Source: Argyresthia goedartella (lineage: Eukaryota; Arthropoda; Insecta; Lepidoptera; Argyresthiidae). From it: DNA of 64,000 bases. The stretch spans positions 13,652,501 to 13,716,500 of the forward strand of contig OX463820.1 of the NCBI GenBank assembly GCA_949825045.1. Reading direction: 5' to 3'. The notes under the pieces are model-generated. The model saw only the letters and a program-made list of their open reading frames with translations, was not told where the DNA came from and ran no database searches. The position numbers were made by a program, and so were the translations under genes. Positions 30,162 through 42,361 of this stretch are shown piece after piece; the first letter of the stretch is position 1; every line of letters begins with the position of its first letter.

Positions 30162-30404
30162 TTAGCTGACCATATTTTGGGGAATGATCGTACCCATTAT
30201 TATGAATAACTTTCCCCGAGAAAAATATGGTCGCAAACGAATTAAATAATTAAAAATAATTAAGTCTCTCAGTACATTGATCCGATCAGCTGATTACAAG
30301 TTACTATGGGAGACGCATTTTTTTTTCGTTTGTGACCATATGGTTCTTGGGAAAAGTTGTTCATAGTTATGGGTATTAACATTCCCCAAAATATGGTCAG
30401 CTGA
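30162..30404. mobile_element. 243-bp inverted-repeat element with TTAA duplication
   Basis: Arms of about 75 bp begin TYAGCTGACCATATTTTGGGG on both sides, flanked by TTAA (30158-30161 and 30405-30408). TTAA target sites suggest a piggyBac-type transposase, although the ends do not show the usual CCC start. Only about 90 bp separates the arms. Confidence 0.65.
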
Positions 30405-30562
30405 TTAAATGTAGTGACATACATAGTGATGTATAATTAAAAAAAGATGTGGCCTTAGATTTATCGCTTTCTACCGCGCTCGCAATATCGGTCACTCGGC
30501 GCGCGCCACGCGCATACATATAGATCAGCCATATAATCGCATCAAGTAGTATGACAAAATTT

Positions 30563-31309
30563 TTACACCTGCCAACTTTGGACAAGGTATACAAAACGAT
30601 CGAATAGCACATTACCTATACAATATAATGACGCGTTCCGCATATTGATAAAACCTCGTTTTTGTGGCGCATTGAGCATGTCCGTGGAGGCCAGAGGCCC
30701 CGACTTCTTCACGATCCTTAGATCTCGTATCGTCATCGTCAAGCATTCCTTTTCATCTGGATTCACTAACTGATAAACGGTTTTGTCACCTCTTTTTGCC
30801 AGAACATTGCTGCCTTTTGGGTTTAAAAAGAATGCGGTTTCGTCGGCATTAAACACGCGGCTGGAATCTTGTAGGATATCAGTGAACCCTTTTCCTTTAA
30901 AGTAAGATAATACTTCATGAAACCACTTATCTAACTTCTCCTTAGTTACTGCTGCTCTCGTTGAAGTCAAATTTTGACAAACTCTTGAACTTATATTTGG
31001 GTGTCATTTTACCATCAGTAAATGGTATTTCTTATTTCAGTTCCAAGACCAACTTTTGTGCGCTACCTGCTTTAGCCACGTCTTTAATCCATTGTACTAG
31101 CGTAGCTTCATACTATTCGGGCAGGTCTGAATTTCGGCCCATTTTTCTTTCCTTAGGTGTTTTTTCTCTCACTTATAAAGAAGAGTAACTCGTGGAACCT
31201 GGTGCTTTTTAGCAGATGTGGCTACGGGAAAATTTTGCTCAACATCAGATATAGCCGCTTCCATGGCTGCTTCGGAATATTGGAACATTTTTCCTTTCAC
31301 TGGCGGCAT
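30563..31309 (-). pseudogene. Pogo-like transposase relic
   Basis: Read from 31309, the N-terminus has a psq-type helix-turn-helix (YSEAAMEAAISDV...AKKHQVPRVTLLYK) and then GRNSDLP-like residues, with stops and frameshifts. From 30970 an open stretch holds VFNADETAFFLNPKGSNVLAKRG, the start of a DDE_1 domain including the first catalytic Asp (about 30841). The remainder of the DDE domain is missing after about 30563. This is a dead Tc1/mariner-superfamily (pogo) copy, not a domesticated gene. Confidence 0.75.
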
Positions 31310-31781
31310 TTTTGTTCTGCAAAACCAATAGTTGACGCAATCAATTAACCTAATAGTTGTAACTGTCTACTGGTGGAAAAAAACAAACAAAATATACTGG
31401 TATCTTTACCATCATTATTGTTATTAAAACATGATACGTACAAAGCTAAAGTTAAAAAATAAAAAAAGCAGAATTTTCTAAGCATCAAAACTTGACAGCG
31501 TTGTCAACTATTGGATATAAACCATTTTTTTACTCTAATGGTTGACACCGTTAATAATCAGATAATACAAATGAAACTATAATAATATAACAAGCATTAT
31601 TTTCTGTAAAAACTAGTATTATTCGTGATATATTATATGTTACATTCATGGACACAACCTAACAAAAGTACTAAGAATTTACCTTTGAATTACGAGAGTG
31701 GATAACCACTTTGCTAAAAATTATAAATGCGGGTTTACCTTTACGAAATCCCACATAAATTAACAAGCTGCCTTTGGGGAG

Positions 31782-32666
31782 TCTGCTCCTGGGTTAGCAA
31801 TAGTCACTTATTGGTTTCGTGAATTCAAACATGGTCGAGAGAACCTAAATGATGATCCCTGACCCGGCCGACCAACAACTGCAGTAACTCAAGAAAACGA
31901 CATCAGGGTGGAGTAGCTATTGCGGGAAAATAGAAATATTACACATAGGGAGATAGAATTTAGAATGAATTGAAGATTGGATCACAGGCAGTTTCCACTA
32001 TCCTACATGTAAACCTTAAAGTCAGGAAGGTTGCTTCGTGGTGTATACCTCATTCTCTCACAGAAGAGCAAAAATACCGTCGTGTTGATTGGTGCAAATT
32101 TATGCTGAAAAAGTTTGAAGGAGGAACTTCACAAAACGTATCCTATCATGACAACTGATGAATCTTGGATCTATAGCTACGATTCTCTTATAAAGTAGCA
32201 ACTCACGCAATGGGTGTTTGAAGAGGACCAGTTGCCCACAATACTTGCTCGCGGTCGGAGCGTTAATAAAAAAAATATTCCCGTTTTTTTTCGACTTAGT
32301 GGACCAGTAGCAGTGATCCCGCTAGAAAACGGTAGAATAGTTACTAGGGAATGGTATTCCAAAGTTTGTATACCTCAAGCTTTTGGGGAGTTGAGTAGTG
32401 AGCGCTCAAGGAGCGGCGTCCGTGGCATTCTTTTTCACCAAGATAACGCGCCCGCTAACCCAGCTGCTAGAACCATCGACAAATTGTCTATTTCGGGGAC
32501 AAAAATGTTACCCCATCCTCCGTACACCAAAAACGACGCCGTCAAGGAATTTCGTCGGTTATTTTTTTATCTCCAGCAAGATGCGTTTTTCAAATGTTTT
32601 GAGGAATGGTTTACTCGAATGCATAAGTGCATAGGGGTTGGAGGGGAATATTTTGAAAAACTGTAA
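31782..32666 (+). pseudogene. Mariner transposase relic
   Basis: Decayed mariner-family transposase. At the left it has TYWFREFKHGRENL and DDP.PGRP with a stop between, then THREIE. TTDESWIYSYD (first Asp, about 32155) and WVFEEDQLPT follow. PLENGRIVTREWYS, FHQDNAPAN (second Asp, about 32440), HPPY and CFEEWFTRMHKCIGVGGEYFEKL close it, ending at TAA 32666. The DLAP..D block after HPPY, where the third Asp lies, is changed to TKND. Several stops and frameshifts precede 32210. No terminal repeats were found. Confidence 0.85.
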
Positions 32667-32809
32667 GTAAACTCTTTTGATATTTTAATTATTTTTGAAG
32701 TCACTAAAAACATTTGGAACAGTCCTTGAATTTATGTAATTAACGATAGAGACAAACTTTTAAGAGCATTTTTATTTTGGTATGTAGGGATTTTAGTGGG
32801 AACTGTACC

Positions 32810-33620
32810 TCAAATTTGTTCTAGTGCATTTAAAAACGTCTGAGTAATTTTTTCAGCAAATTCTATATTAATAAGGTCACATCGATTGTTAAAAGTTGCG
32901 GTTTGGGGATCCTGTTGTGTTTGTGTGGGTGATTCTCCGTGTATGTTTTCAGTATTATGACCTATGTCTTCATTCTCTTCTGTTTCATATATTACTTTAA
33001 ATAATGTCCTTACAGTGATGCTATTTGTGTTATTTTGTAAACTTCTGTCTACCTCTTCTTTTAGCTCCTGCAAACTGGTTTGAGATATGCGTTTATTGTT
33101 TACTATATTACTTCTTTGGTCAGATATATGTTGTTCTGATAAGCGGACTAGATGTGGATGTTCTTCTACAAATATTGCATGTAATTGTTGCCGGTACGAT
33201 ATCTTATAAGTTTCTTGTTGTGTTATTTTGTAGTATATTTTCATTATCGTTGAGTTTAGTGGTCCATCTCATCCTTGTTTCTTTATCTATTTGGGTTTGT
33301 GATTGTGTGCTTGGTATTTGTTGTGATTGGTTTAGTATCTGTGTAACTTCTGATCTTGTTTCTTGTAAATTATCTTCTCGGCGATGGTCTTCTAATCTTT
33401 GTTTTGATAAATCTATGTGTAGGTAATTGAATCAGAAATATTCGTAAATATATTGTAAGTATGAAGTGTTAATATCGGTTCTTAATTTGGTGGCAATTAA
33501 GTGCGCACGCCATATGGATCTGTTAATTTCAACAGTCCATTTTAGTCTCGTGCGTTTCTTTTTGCCAGTAGTGTGTGCTGGGTCATCGGTGCCTGCCTCC
33601 AGCATAATATGTACTGTCAA
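32810..33620 (-). pseudogene. N-terminal part of a retrotransposon-like ORF
   Basis: On the - strand, 33620 to 33432 reads KRTRLKWTVEINRSIWRAHLIATKL. After a frameshifted middle, 33244 to 32810 reads RQQLHAIFVEEHPHLVRLSEQHISDQ, then IVNNKRIS and LKEEVDRSL. This pattern (W-T-E-I-N...R..Y; hP.l...Q.i.DQ...Ivnn..i) is familiar from the N-terminal region of some insect non-LTR retrotransposon ORFs, but I cannot fix the clade. No RT follows downstream. At least one frameshift is present. Confidence 0.4.
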
Positions 33621-34375
33621 GCTGGGTGATGTTGATGGGGAATAATTTGGAAATGAAACGGGTTCGGAGATGGTGGTGGTGATATAAATAGTAAAATTGA
33701 TGATGGTTAATTTATGGAGGTCATTTTAGTATGCCAAGCTGGTATAGGTGCACAGTAGTATCTCTTTAACAAGGCCTAGCATCAAGGTGTTCAGGCTATT
33801 TAAGTTTTACTTCCCCGTAAGCCCCCAAGGTGCGAACCACGTCAAGGTGGACCCCTCGGGGAGGTTATTATTATTACTAAAAGTCAAGCCAAAATCATGG
33901 ATTAAACCCGAGACAAAGCCCTACCACCATATCTGTTTGATTTCCTCTAAATATAGCCAGAGTGACGTCACGTACGATTAAGCAGATAATAATGCACTTA
34001 GGTGTGTATTTAATGTGTACAGTGCGCCGCGTGCGTGGGCAGGAATCACATACATACAGGACCAGGATCACGCCACGCTAGCAAAATGACGGTGCAGTGA
34101 CGATGATGAGATGACCACGGTCTAATTTTGTTATCCAATATCTGATGTTATAATATTGTCATTAGATTAAATTATGATTATTCAAAAACAACGAAATTTT
34201 AAAAAATTACAATCCCGTAGAACTTCTTGATGCTATCTTCTCTGACGGGCGTATTTCCGAAGAACTGGTAGAGTTTCCTTTTCCACGCGCTTCCTTTCCT
34301 TTTTTGTGCGAAATTCAGCTATGAATCACTACTTGAAAGGGATTTTTTTTCAAACTAAGTACGTATCTCTAATCA
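33621..34375. other. Non-coding stretch
   Basis: No gene or recognisable mobile element. A (TTA)n-like run is present at 33865-33880. Confidence 0.4.
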
Positions 34376-34379
34376 GTTT

Positions 34380-34640
34380 CATAAATAAATAAATAATAAA
34401 TAAATGTTAGAGGTCAACCTTACACAAATCGAACTAAGCTCAATAAGGCTTGTGTTATGGGTACCAGCCGACGATATATTTCATATTTAATAAATACTTT
34501 TGTAAATACATAGAAAACATACAAGACTAAGAAATACATATTCATGCTCATCATACAAATATTTGTCTTTACAGGGATTGGAACCCAGGTCCGTCAGCTG
34601 CGCAAGCAGGGTCACTACCCGCTAGGCTAAACCGGTCGTC
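34380..34640 (-). repeat. tRNA-headed SINE, near complete
   Basis: Read on the - strand from 34640. A tRNA-like head with A-box TAGCCTAGCGGGTAGTG and B-box-like GGTTCCAATCC is followed by a body with CCCATAACACAAGCC, TTGAGCTTAG and GTGTAAGG, and a TTTA/TTTATTA tail (34380-34402). This body-tail combination is a familiar lepidopteran SINE. Non-coding, transcribed by pol III when active. Confidence 0.75.
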
Positions 34641-35063
34641 AAAGTTAGTAATATATCATAGATTTAATTTTTATTTTCTCATGTGTATGAGACGGATTTG
34701 ACTTGTAAAAGTGCATTATTATTTCCTATTTGCAATGAATTATTTGAGTTTGAGTTTGATCACCATTATCACAATATTGTCATTGAGTTGCCATTGTGTC
34801 AGCGTAGTTGGGCCCCCAGCTTTTAGTGGATACACGTGCGTGCGTCAATTTGTTTTGCAAATATTAATAGTAACAGCGCAAGTGATGACGGCGCGGTCTG
34901 TATTGTCTCACATTGTGACGTCACGATGACGGTTTTCCAGGAAAATCCTACGCGAGTATCAAAGTCATTTCCATTCCACTCCATTGGGTATGTGATAACG
35001 TGTGAAATGATAAGTAAGTGAGCTAATTATAGACTAGTCAACCAACGATTCTAGGTGGAAAAG

Positions 35064-35482
35064 TCGAAAGCAGAAAGTTTGACTTCGGAATTTTGTTTGG
35101 TCTAGTTAGGAGATAAACAAACTAAAAGTTCTGACCCCTCTGAATTTACTCCTAGGGGGGTCACAAAGAAGGTCCCGTTTTTTTAAAACGACGCGTCATA
35201 GGAAATTTTGTTGTTCTATATTATGAAAGCTAATACAATTCTCTACAACTTTCGTTGTCTAGGACTGTAGGATATGTGCTCCGAAAAAAAAGTTTTTTAC
35301 CTTACTTTTTTAACTCCAAAACATCGGAGGAAAAAGTTCCTCAAAGAAAGTTGAGTTGAGTTGCTCTCCAAAAATGTATACATTTGTTAGTTCGTTATCT
35401 ACCGTCAAAAAGTTCGGAGCTCTTTTACTATGTTGGTCTCCTTGTTCAAACAAAATTCCGAATTCGAAATTTCTGCTTTCGA
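35064..35482. mobile_element. About 420-bp inverted-repeat element
   Basis: Arms at 35064-35099 and 35447-35482 pair over about 36 bp (TCGAAAGCAGAAA...GGAATTTTGTTTG and its near complement). No coding content and no clear target duplication. Probable MITE. Confidence 0.55.
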
Positions 35483-35549
35483 ATTTTGCATCTTTACCTA
35501 AGCTATTAGCTTAAATTTGCGTGAAGGCCGACTTATAACTCTGGACTTT

Positions 35550-35620
35550 GATTTTGTACCCAGACAAGCAAACTCGGGTTCCGTGATTTTGTGCGCAGCC
35601 AAGCAATCTCAGGTTCCCGT
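35550..35620. repeat. Two tandem 35-bp units
   Basis: GATTTTGTACCCAGACAAGC... is repeated once with about seven changes at a 35-bp period. Confidence 0.6.
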
Positions 35621-38330
35621 TTTTTTCTTTCTGATTCAGTAAATGATTGTGATTTATTATTTATCCCAATAATTTACTGAGTCAAAAAATATTGTTGGGA
35701 TCCCGTTACACGATTACACCCTGTATAATCGAATACTTATAGGAAATTATGCACTAAGAGCACATAATTAGAGATGTAGTCTGGGACGTATTTTCCATAA
35801 AACTATGGTATAATGGATGTCAATAATAGCGACGTAATTTTCTTGACTACAACAGTACTTTACGTAATTCATGTTGTAACAGCAATAAATCGCCGTCCGC
35901 TTTACTTATAATGCCTTGACGAAATAGTTCAACAATAAATACCTACTTATAATTACATCAATTATTTAATTCATATAGGATTTTTATTTCCTTAAAAGAC
36001 AACACGGTAAACGCCTTTTTCACACGACGAAGATGGATCCATACATACATATAAATCATAAATTACCAGACTCATTTACGTTTATAAACTCATATTAATA
36101 AATGTGGTACACACAATTTCATTATATTACGATTTCATTTCCAGTGTCAGTGTTGAAAACCATTCACAATTAATAAACTGTACCATCCAACTAAAATAGT
36201 CAGTTGCCTAAGATAAACATTCACTGCCACCACAAGAACCAAACTCCCATATATAAGAATCAGAACTGTTGACAGCCAAAATACTCGCGTAGTAAATCCA
36301 GTAATATAAGTCTACAAAGCTGTTTGCGGATTATCCGATTCAATAAGTGCTCGCATATTCTTCTCAGACGATTGACCCCGGTACGCCCACACAGTCAACA
36401 GATATGCCAGTATAAATCACGCAGCACCCCCAGCTCCCTAAACCCCCTTTTGGTAGGGACTTCCAAGAGCCTCAACGCCTACGTTCTACATAGAGGGAGC
36501 ATACCCACCCCCCAAAGCTACGAGTAGTTTTATTTTATGAGATACGATGAAAAGCTCATGGCTCAATATGAGCTGAGTTACGATATGTTTGGTAAATATC
36601 TTATAAGTAGTGAGGTTTAGAGTTTGTCGAAATGTCGGAATCAAATTAAATATGAAATTTCGCTGTTTTACATGTAATGGGGAAAATAAATAACGTGTGT
36701 AAAATAAATAAGGTTTATACCTTTCTAATGAAAAGAAACAGACTAATCAAAGTGTTTGTCTCCAGGAAACCTGTGATGCGATTCTGAGTTGTACGAATAC
36801 TATATACATAGTAGTATCTTGACCATCGCCATTTATTGTACAAATTGTTGCTAAAGACAAAATTACGTGCTTGTGATTCTGCCAATAGCTTAAAAATATC
36901 CTTGGCTTTCAGTTAGTAAACATATCAAATTAACTCATTACCACCCACGCTCAGGGGCTGCTATCATGGGGCTGTATATTCTTGAATGGAAAAGGGTGGG
37001 CGTCTTTATCCACTTCAGTGTGTAATGGATGGCGAATAGTGGATAATGGACAATAAAGGACTGATACAAAAGTTTGAATCGAGACTGAAACTAGCGCTGA
37101 AACTGAGACAGTCTGTATTCTGATTCTAAATGCTCAGTCTTCCCTAATTAACACAGTTTATCTACACACGTATCATAAACCCTCTTTACTGCGTACAATA
37201 ACCGCACAGTACGATCAGCATAATGTTAAACTACTTGGTAAAAACTCAGTTCTTACACATTATGACCATAATGTGTAATTTTTCTATATATTATGACATT
37301 CAAATTTCGAAAGCCGACGCCCGCTTGCGTGCCGCCCCTACTTTGTTTGTGAAGTTGGTACTACTGAACAAGCTAAACAAGTGCAAAGGAATTATCAATG
37401 CCACCATGCCGGTCGAACATGCGGTTCCTGAACACATTAAAGAGAGCTTATGATATGTGTATAGATAAACTAATGTATGTAACTGTACATAATTAGGCAG
37501 TAAAACTCTCGAGTGAAATTATTATGAAACTAGCCTTCGGCTCGTTTCATATACCCACTCTCGAGTATTAATGCCCTCCATTATGTAGCAATCACATAAA
37601 CTACTAGTATCTATGTTACCTATCTTCATAATAAATATTATGTAATTATTAGTAATATTGTTATATGCATACATATTAAGATGACTGAACAGAATGTACT
37701 CAATAAACTGTTATCATTTTGCAGCCCAAATAAAATTGATGAAACGTCTGGTATCCGCCTGGAGCAAAGTCCAAAAGTGTTCATCAAACACTTGCTTCTA
37801 GCTGAAACCGAAAAGTATCTCACAACTGTTCAAAAGGCTCTTCATTAATTCTAAAGCGGTTATCTCACTGACCCGTTTCATGAAAATATGGGTTGTTAAC
37901 TTCTGTGCCGTATTTCATGCTTCATAAATAAAACGATTTAACGAGGAGGCTACACTTTGGTGGCATCGCGGCATGTCGCCAAGATTGTTTGCTACATTTT
38001 TGGCATTGTGGAAAAAAGGCGTCTCTCACTGTTTTAAGTGCATAGCAGCAAATAGAATTTCGGATTTAGTACTGCGAGAGCAATCTCTATTACATGGACT
38101 ACATGATAATTCTTAACGGCTCGGTTATTCAATTGCTGTGCTGGTGCATAAAATCTGGTGGACGGGAAATACAATAGATGTTAAATTATGTAGTATAATG
38201 TGATTCATTTCTTTAATTTGTAGTATGAAAGTGACTGAATGACATACATTATATAAAATCATTGCATCACACTTCACTGTAGTTTTACTAGTCACTGTAG
38301 TCCTACTAAAAGGACATTTAACACACAAAA
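35621..38330. other. Non-coding stretch
   Basis: About 2.7 kb with no supported gene. Short ORFs (e.g. 37223-37453, 76 codons) lack family resemblance. An inverted repeat ACTCTCGAGT...ACTCTCGAGT around 37505-37566 encloses a GCCTTCGGCTCG loop. Confidence 0.45.
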
Positions 38331-38404
38331 TTTAAAAAAAAACTACTCGAGTCTGCCAAAAGGGGGCCCCCTTTTGTCAGTGACTCGAAAAGTTTTTTTT
38401 TAAA
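38331..38404. repeat. Long imperfect hairpin
   Basis: The sequence folds on AAGGGGGCCCCCTT at its centre (38366/38367). The outer arms are TTTAAAAAAAAACT, ACTCGAGTC and CCAAAAGGGGG, paired with CCCCCTTTTG, GACTCGA and AGTTTTTTTTTAAA. No loop. Confidence 0.75.
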
Positions 38405-39229
38405 TATTATGATAAAATAATTAATTGACAAAAGCTTGATGCTTATCTACCAAATATCAACAATCACATTCATTTTATAGTAGAGTCTACTCTACTCCCT
38501 TCCGCTCGCCCACGCCTCCGACAACTCTTTACGAAATACAAAAGAAAATATTTCATGCCCGCCGCCCTGCCGCCATTGCTTCACAATCTCATTCAGGAAA
38601 TGTACAGACAACCCAAGATATTAAAAGAATACACCCATATATGAATCCTTGAGACAACCAGCTAGAAGATATTTTAATTTGCCACGTCTTTTTTTTGATA
38701 AAAGTTTGTCGGAGCATACGTCTCTGACCAATGAATGAATCACCCACGCGCTCTACAAAACAAAGCTTTGCTTGACGGCTACGAGTAGTACAAATAATAT
38801 TTTTAGTTCGGTAGAAAATTTCAAATCTGTCAAAGAATTAACACCATTATCCTTTCCGGTGACGTCATATTCCGTTACCTTCAGCAGGGTAAAGTAAGAT
38901 CGGTGGCAACGGGATGATGACGAATACAAGCACAAAACTATCAGTTCATCCGGGGACTGATGTATGTACATTGTACATTTAATGGGTTTAAATACATTTT
39001 CGTGGAAATCCTACATGTACATTGTACTTTTAATGGGATATATAAAGCTTTGTGTCGATCTCTGATATGGAAAAAGTAAAAGACATCAGAGTTCTAGAAG
39101 CAACGCCGATCAAGATGTACAGTGTGTGTCCGTCAATAATGAGCGTATTTAGACCGCAATTTGTCGCAGAATTCTGTGAACTGACCGCAGATAATAATAA
39201 TAATAATGGACACAATTTACACACATTGA
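38405..39229. other. Non-coding stretch
   Basis: No gene seen. Two copies of a TGTACATTGTAC-TTTAATGGG motif lie about 50 bp apart (38965 and 39015). Confidence 0.4.
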
Positions 39230-39484
39230 TCTAGCCTCAAACTAGGATTCCCTGTATCTTGGGTACTGGGATAACGATACACATACTTGTATAGATAAAT
39301 ATTATACTGTCGGTATATTTGACTAGGGTACGAACATCCGTTCTCATGAAACAAATATTTGCCCCCACCAGGGCTCGAACCCGGGACCCTAGGCTTCGTA
39401 CGTAGGGTCACTGCGTCGGCAGTGACCCTACGTACTACGTACTACTACGTACTACGTACTACGTCGGCCATTCGGGTCGACGAT
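39230..39484 (-). repeat. SINE with expanded head
   Basis: On the - strand there is a B-box GGGTTCGAGCCC and the downstream ATATTTGTTTCATGAGAACGGA, matching the SINE at 40845-41001. In the head, between A and B boxes, lies a perfect 16-bp inverted repeat (39399-39414 and 39419-39434) followed by TACGTAC repeats to about 39465. Neither is present in the sister copy. Confidence 0.7.
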
Positions 39485-39974
39485 GATGAAACCATACACG
39501 TTCTAAGTAGGTACATGGAAGCATAATAATGTCCATCTGGAATATATTTAGGCATGTGAAATGGGAGATAAGTGCCACTAATCACACATCTAATGTACTG
39601 CTTGTAGTTAGTGGTATCGTTACGATTCTGAGAAAAATTGTATTATGGTATGACACATTTACGTTGACTGTCTCGCAGCAGACGAATCATCATGTTCATG
39701 ATGAATCATTTATAATATGGCTTTTAACCCAATTTAGAACGAGTAAATGAATAATGAAACTGTTTCAGACTCTGTCTAGACTAAAGTTATCTTAAAAATA
39801 GTGTCTATTGAATAAAAAACGTTATCAGGACCGATAATTTTATCAGGTCAGAGTATTTTAGATACAACTGATGTCACATACAATATAGATATATATATAG
39901 GTAAAAAACTCATAAGTTAAGTAAAATAAAATATGACTAAAGTTCAGCGCAGGATGATATGTTCTTCAAAGTAA

Positions 39975-40045
39975 TGTAGGATGGGGTCGAACCCCCCGGA
40001 CCCTCAATGTTGGCTGCCACGTCTCACCACCATTCTAAACGGCCA
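39975..40045 (-). repeat. tRNA-like fragment
   Basis: The - strand B-box GGTTCGACCCC (39983-39993), with GTTTAGAATGGTGGTGAG about 40 nt upstream where an A-box would fall. It is probably a SINE head or tRNA relic, not a tRNA gene, as no acceptor stem pairing is evident. Confidence 0.35.
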
Positions 40046-40384
40046 TACTTGTTTTACTAATTACCACTATATTATCATCTAAATATGATCTATGAATAAG
40101 TAGAGCAACTCCAACCAGGGCCACTCCGTCTAGCTTGTAAGATGTCGATAACCTCAATATGATGTATGGCTACTAGAGTCTATTTTAGGTAAGTATCTGT
40201 GAGAAATTTTCCTTTGACTAAAACAGACCCAATTTGTAATGCAATATTTAGGTGGGGATTCAAAATTTGACTGCTGTCAAACAATTCAAAGTCATACTGA
40301 ACCTCGTTTGAAAATAACAGTGCCACTTTGAGTTTAAGTTGATTTGAGCAGCAGATTGAGTATTATGTTGCAGCCAATATTTGA

Positions 40385-40630
40385 CGACCTCTGTGGCGCT
40401 GCGGTTTTGGCTCTGCCTGCCATGAGGGAGGTCCCGAGTTCGATTCCCGGCTAGGGATAAAAGTACACAAAAAAAATCTTGGATTTTATATGTGTGTGAT
40501 GTCGCTGTTTCTGGTTCCCAACGACACAGGGTACCCTAGTGTGGGGTCAGAAGCAATGTATGTGGCTGTAAAACATTATTTAATAAGGCGAGACCTGAGA
40601 ATTGCGGCTGTGTGCGTGCACGTGTGAACG
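40385..40630 (+). repeat. tRNA-derived SINE
   Basis: Head GTGGCGCTGCGGTTTTGGC with B-box GAGTTCGATTCCC, body TGTGTGTGATGTCGC, TGTTTCTGGTTCCCA, CACAGGGTACCCT and GTGTGGGGTCAGAAGCAATG. The same body occurs on the - strand at 63290-63510 and, diverged, at 29944-30065, so this is a dispersed family. The exact 3' end is unclear. Confidence 0.7.
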
Positions 40631-40844
40631 CGTAAAGCCGCATGACTAGGGTACAAACATCCGTGAATTTGACCTAAATTTAATGTTTAATGTGATTTGA
40701 TATGTAGTATTTTCTACGAATTTGTACCCTTTGTTCCCTACCTGTGAAATCGACTTACCTAATTGATACTGACATTGTATAACTATTAGACTTTGTACAG
40801 CGCGTGGGGTGTATACCTGTAATGTTGTATATCGTACTTGTATA

Positions 40845-41001
40845 TTAAATAAATAAATAAATATTAAAATTATCGTAATATGATAATTTCGACAAGTGGA
40901 ATCCGTTCTCATCAAACAAATATTTGCCCCCACCGGGACTCGAACCCGGGACCCTTGGCTTCGAAGGCAGGGTTACTGCCGACTCGGCCATTCGGGTCGT
41001 C
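40845..41001 (-). repeat. tRNA-headed SINE, intact pol III boxes
   Basis: Read on the - strand from 41001. A-box TGGCCGAGTCGG and B-box GGTTCGAGTCC match the pol III consensus, followed by GGTGGGGGCAAATATTTG, ATGAGAACGG and a TTTATTTATTTA tail at the left end. It is the best-preserved SINE in the window. Confidence 0.75.
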
Positions 41002-41002
41002 T

Positions 41003-42361
41003 ATTGGATCTATTTTGTGAGACACAGGGAAAGATGCCCGCGTTTATTATTTTCTGTGTTTGCTGGACGTCACTTTGAATTAGATTATTGCCTTGGAAAT
41101 TGACAGTTCATTGTTTACATTTCTGGCCTCAAATTAAAAATTCCACTTTAGTTATGTATGGGTTCTTGCATTTTGAAATGGCTGTTTGTTGGTGGTAGAA
41201 TGTCACAGTTCAACAAACAACACAAAAACAGGTCGTGAATTGACAATAAATGACCTTAACCGCCATAGATAAAAACTTATGTAAAATTCATGAACAAAAA
41301 AATAACTTAGTCTGTAGCCCAGTCAGTCGTTCTCTAGTCGTTCTACTCGCACGTTGCACTTTATGCATACATACAATCATACGTTCGTCTCACCCTACGC
41401 GCACTTCGATGCAGTATACGTCTAGATGTTTCAGTCATGCACACGCGTGTCAATGCGCAACAGATTTTGGGCCCATCGATTCAGGCGTTTTGAATTATTT
41501 TTAAGGGCCAACCATGTTGCGCTCCAGCGCATTATCTTAGAAACGCTTTAATAGCCATCATGATAGTCCCATTGATTCTCAATTGTGTCCAAGCCAAACT
41601 ATGTTGCGTAAAAACTGTATCACATCAAGGCCCTGAGGCAAACACAGATTTTGTTCATCAGTATGAAGGCTGAAGTCTGTGTACTATTTAGCACCTAACA
41701 GAGCTGACTAATATACAGAAAACGGCTTTACGCCGCCCGGCCACGCACACGATCACCCCCCGCCCGGTACGTGGCCCGTCACCCTGGTATAACTCACACA
41801 AACGCATTTCTGCGGTCTCGCCTTCTGGACTGTTTGTAGTGTCGGTATAATATGACCATAAGAAAAAATCTTCAAATTTCAAAAACTCTTGACATTTAGG
41901 GAATCATTCCGCCGATTCTTCAGGCTTCTTCAAAATGGAGGCAGTTTATTTAGGTTATATTGACGTCTTAAGAATTCAATTTCACGTTTTTACGTCCAAA
42001 AAATACATTTCGCCATTTCTTACATCAGACATTTAACCGAGTGGGGATATTTCTCATTGTGGCTACTTTGTCACGTTCACGTCGTGTGATCGCCGGGTGA
42101 TATATTATGCGTGTACTGTATGCCGGTACTTGGGTCTGAGTAATTAGTCTTTATATATGCAGGCCACGCGGGATATTGCTACACCCACCAATTTTTGCGA
42201 TCGTGCCTTTCAACCTCTCCTGTTGTTGAACAGATGATGGCGGATACATACGCCCTTTTGTGAAAAGCGTTTTGTGTGTGGAACGTGCGTAAAGAACCAT
42301 GCTCGGTTTTGCAAAAATAACGTATGGAATCTATCATCGATCGAATATAAATGAAAATTCG
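41003..42361. other. Non-coding stretch
   Basis: No supported gene. A GC-rich patch at 41730-41785 gives a 64-codon - strand ORF of unknown status. Confidence 0.4.

Noticed and set aside
31782..32666. Domesticated mariner transposase
   Set aside because: Multiple stops and frameshifts, and the third catalytic Asp block is lost.
37223..37453. 76-codon ORF, possible exon
   Set aside because: The peptide shows no family resemblance and there is no flanking splice or promoter signal that I can defend.
40920..41001. Functional tRNA gene
   Set aside because: The A and B boxes are good, but the sequence continues into a SINE body and TTTA tail shared with other copies.
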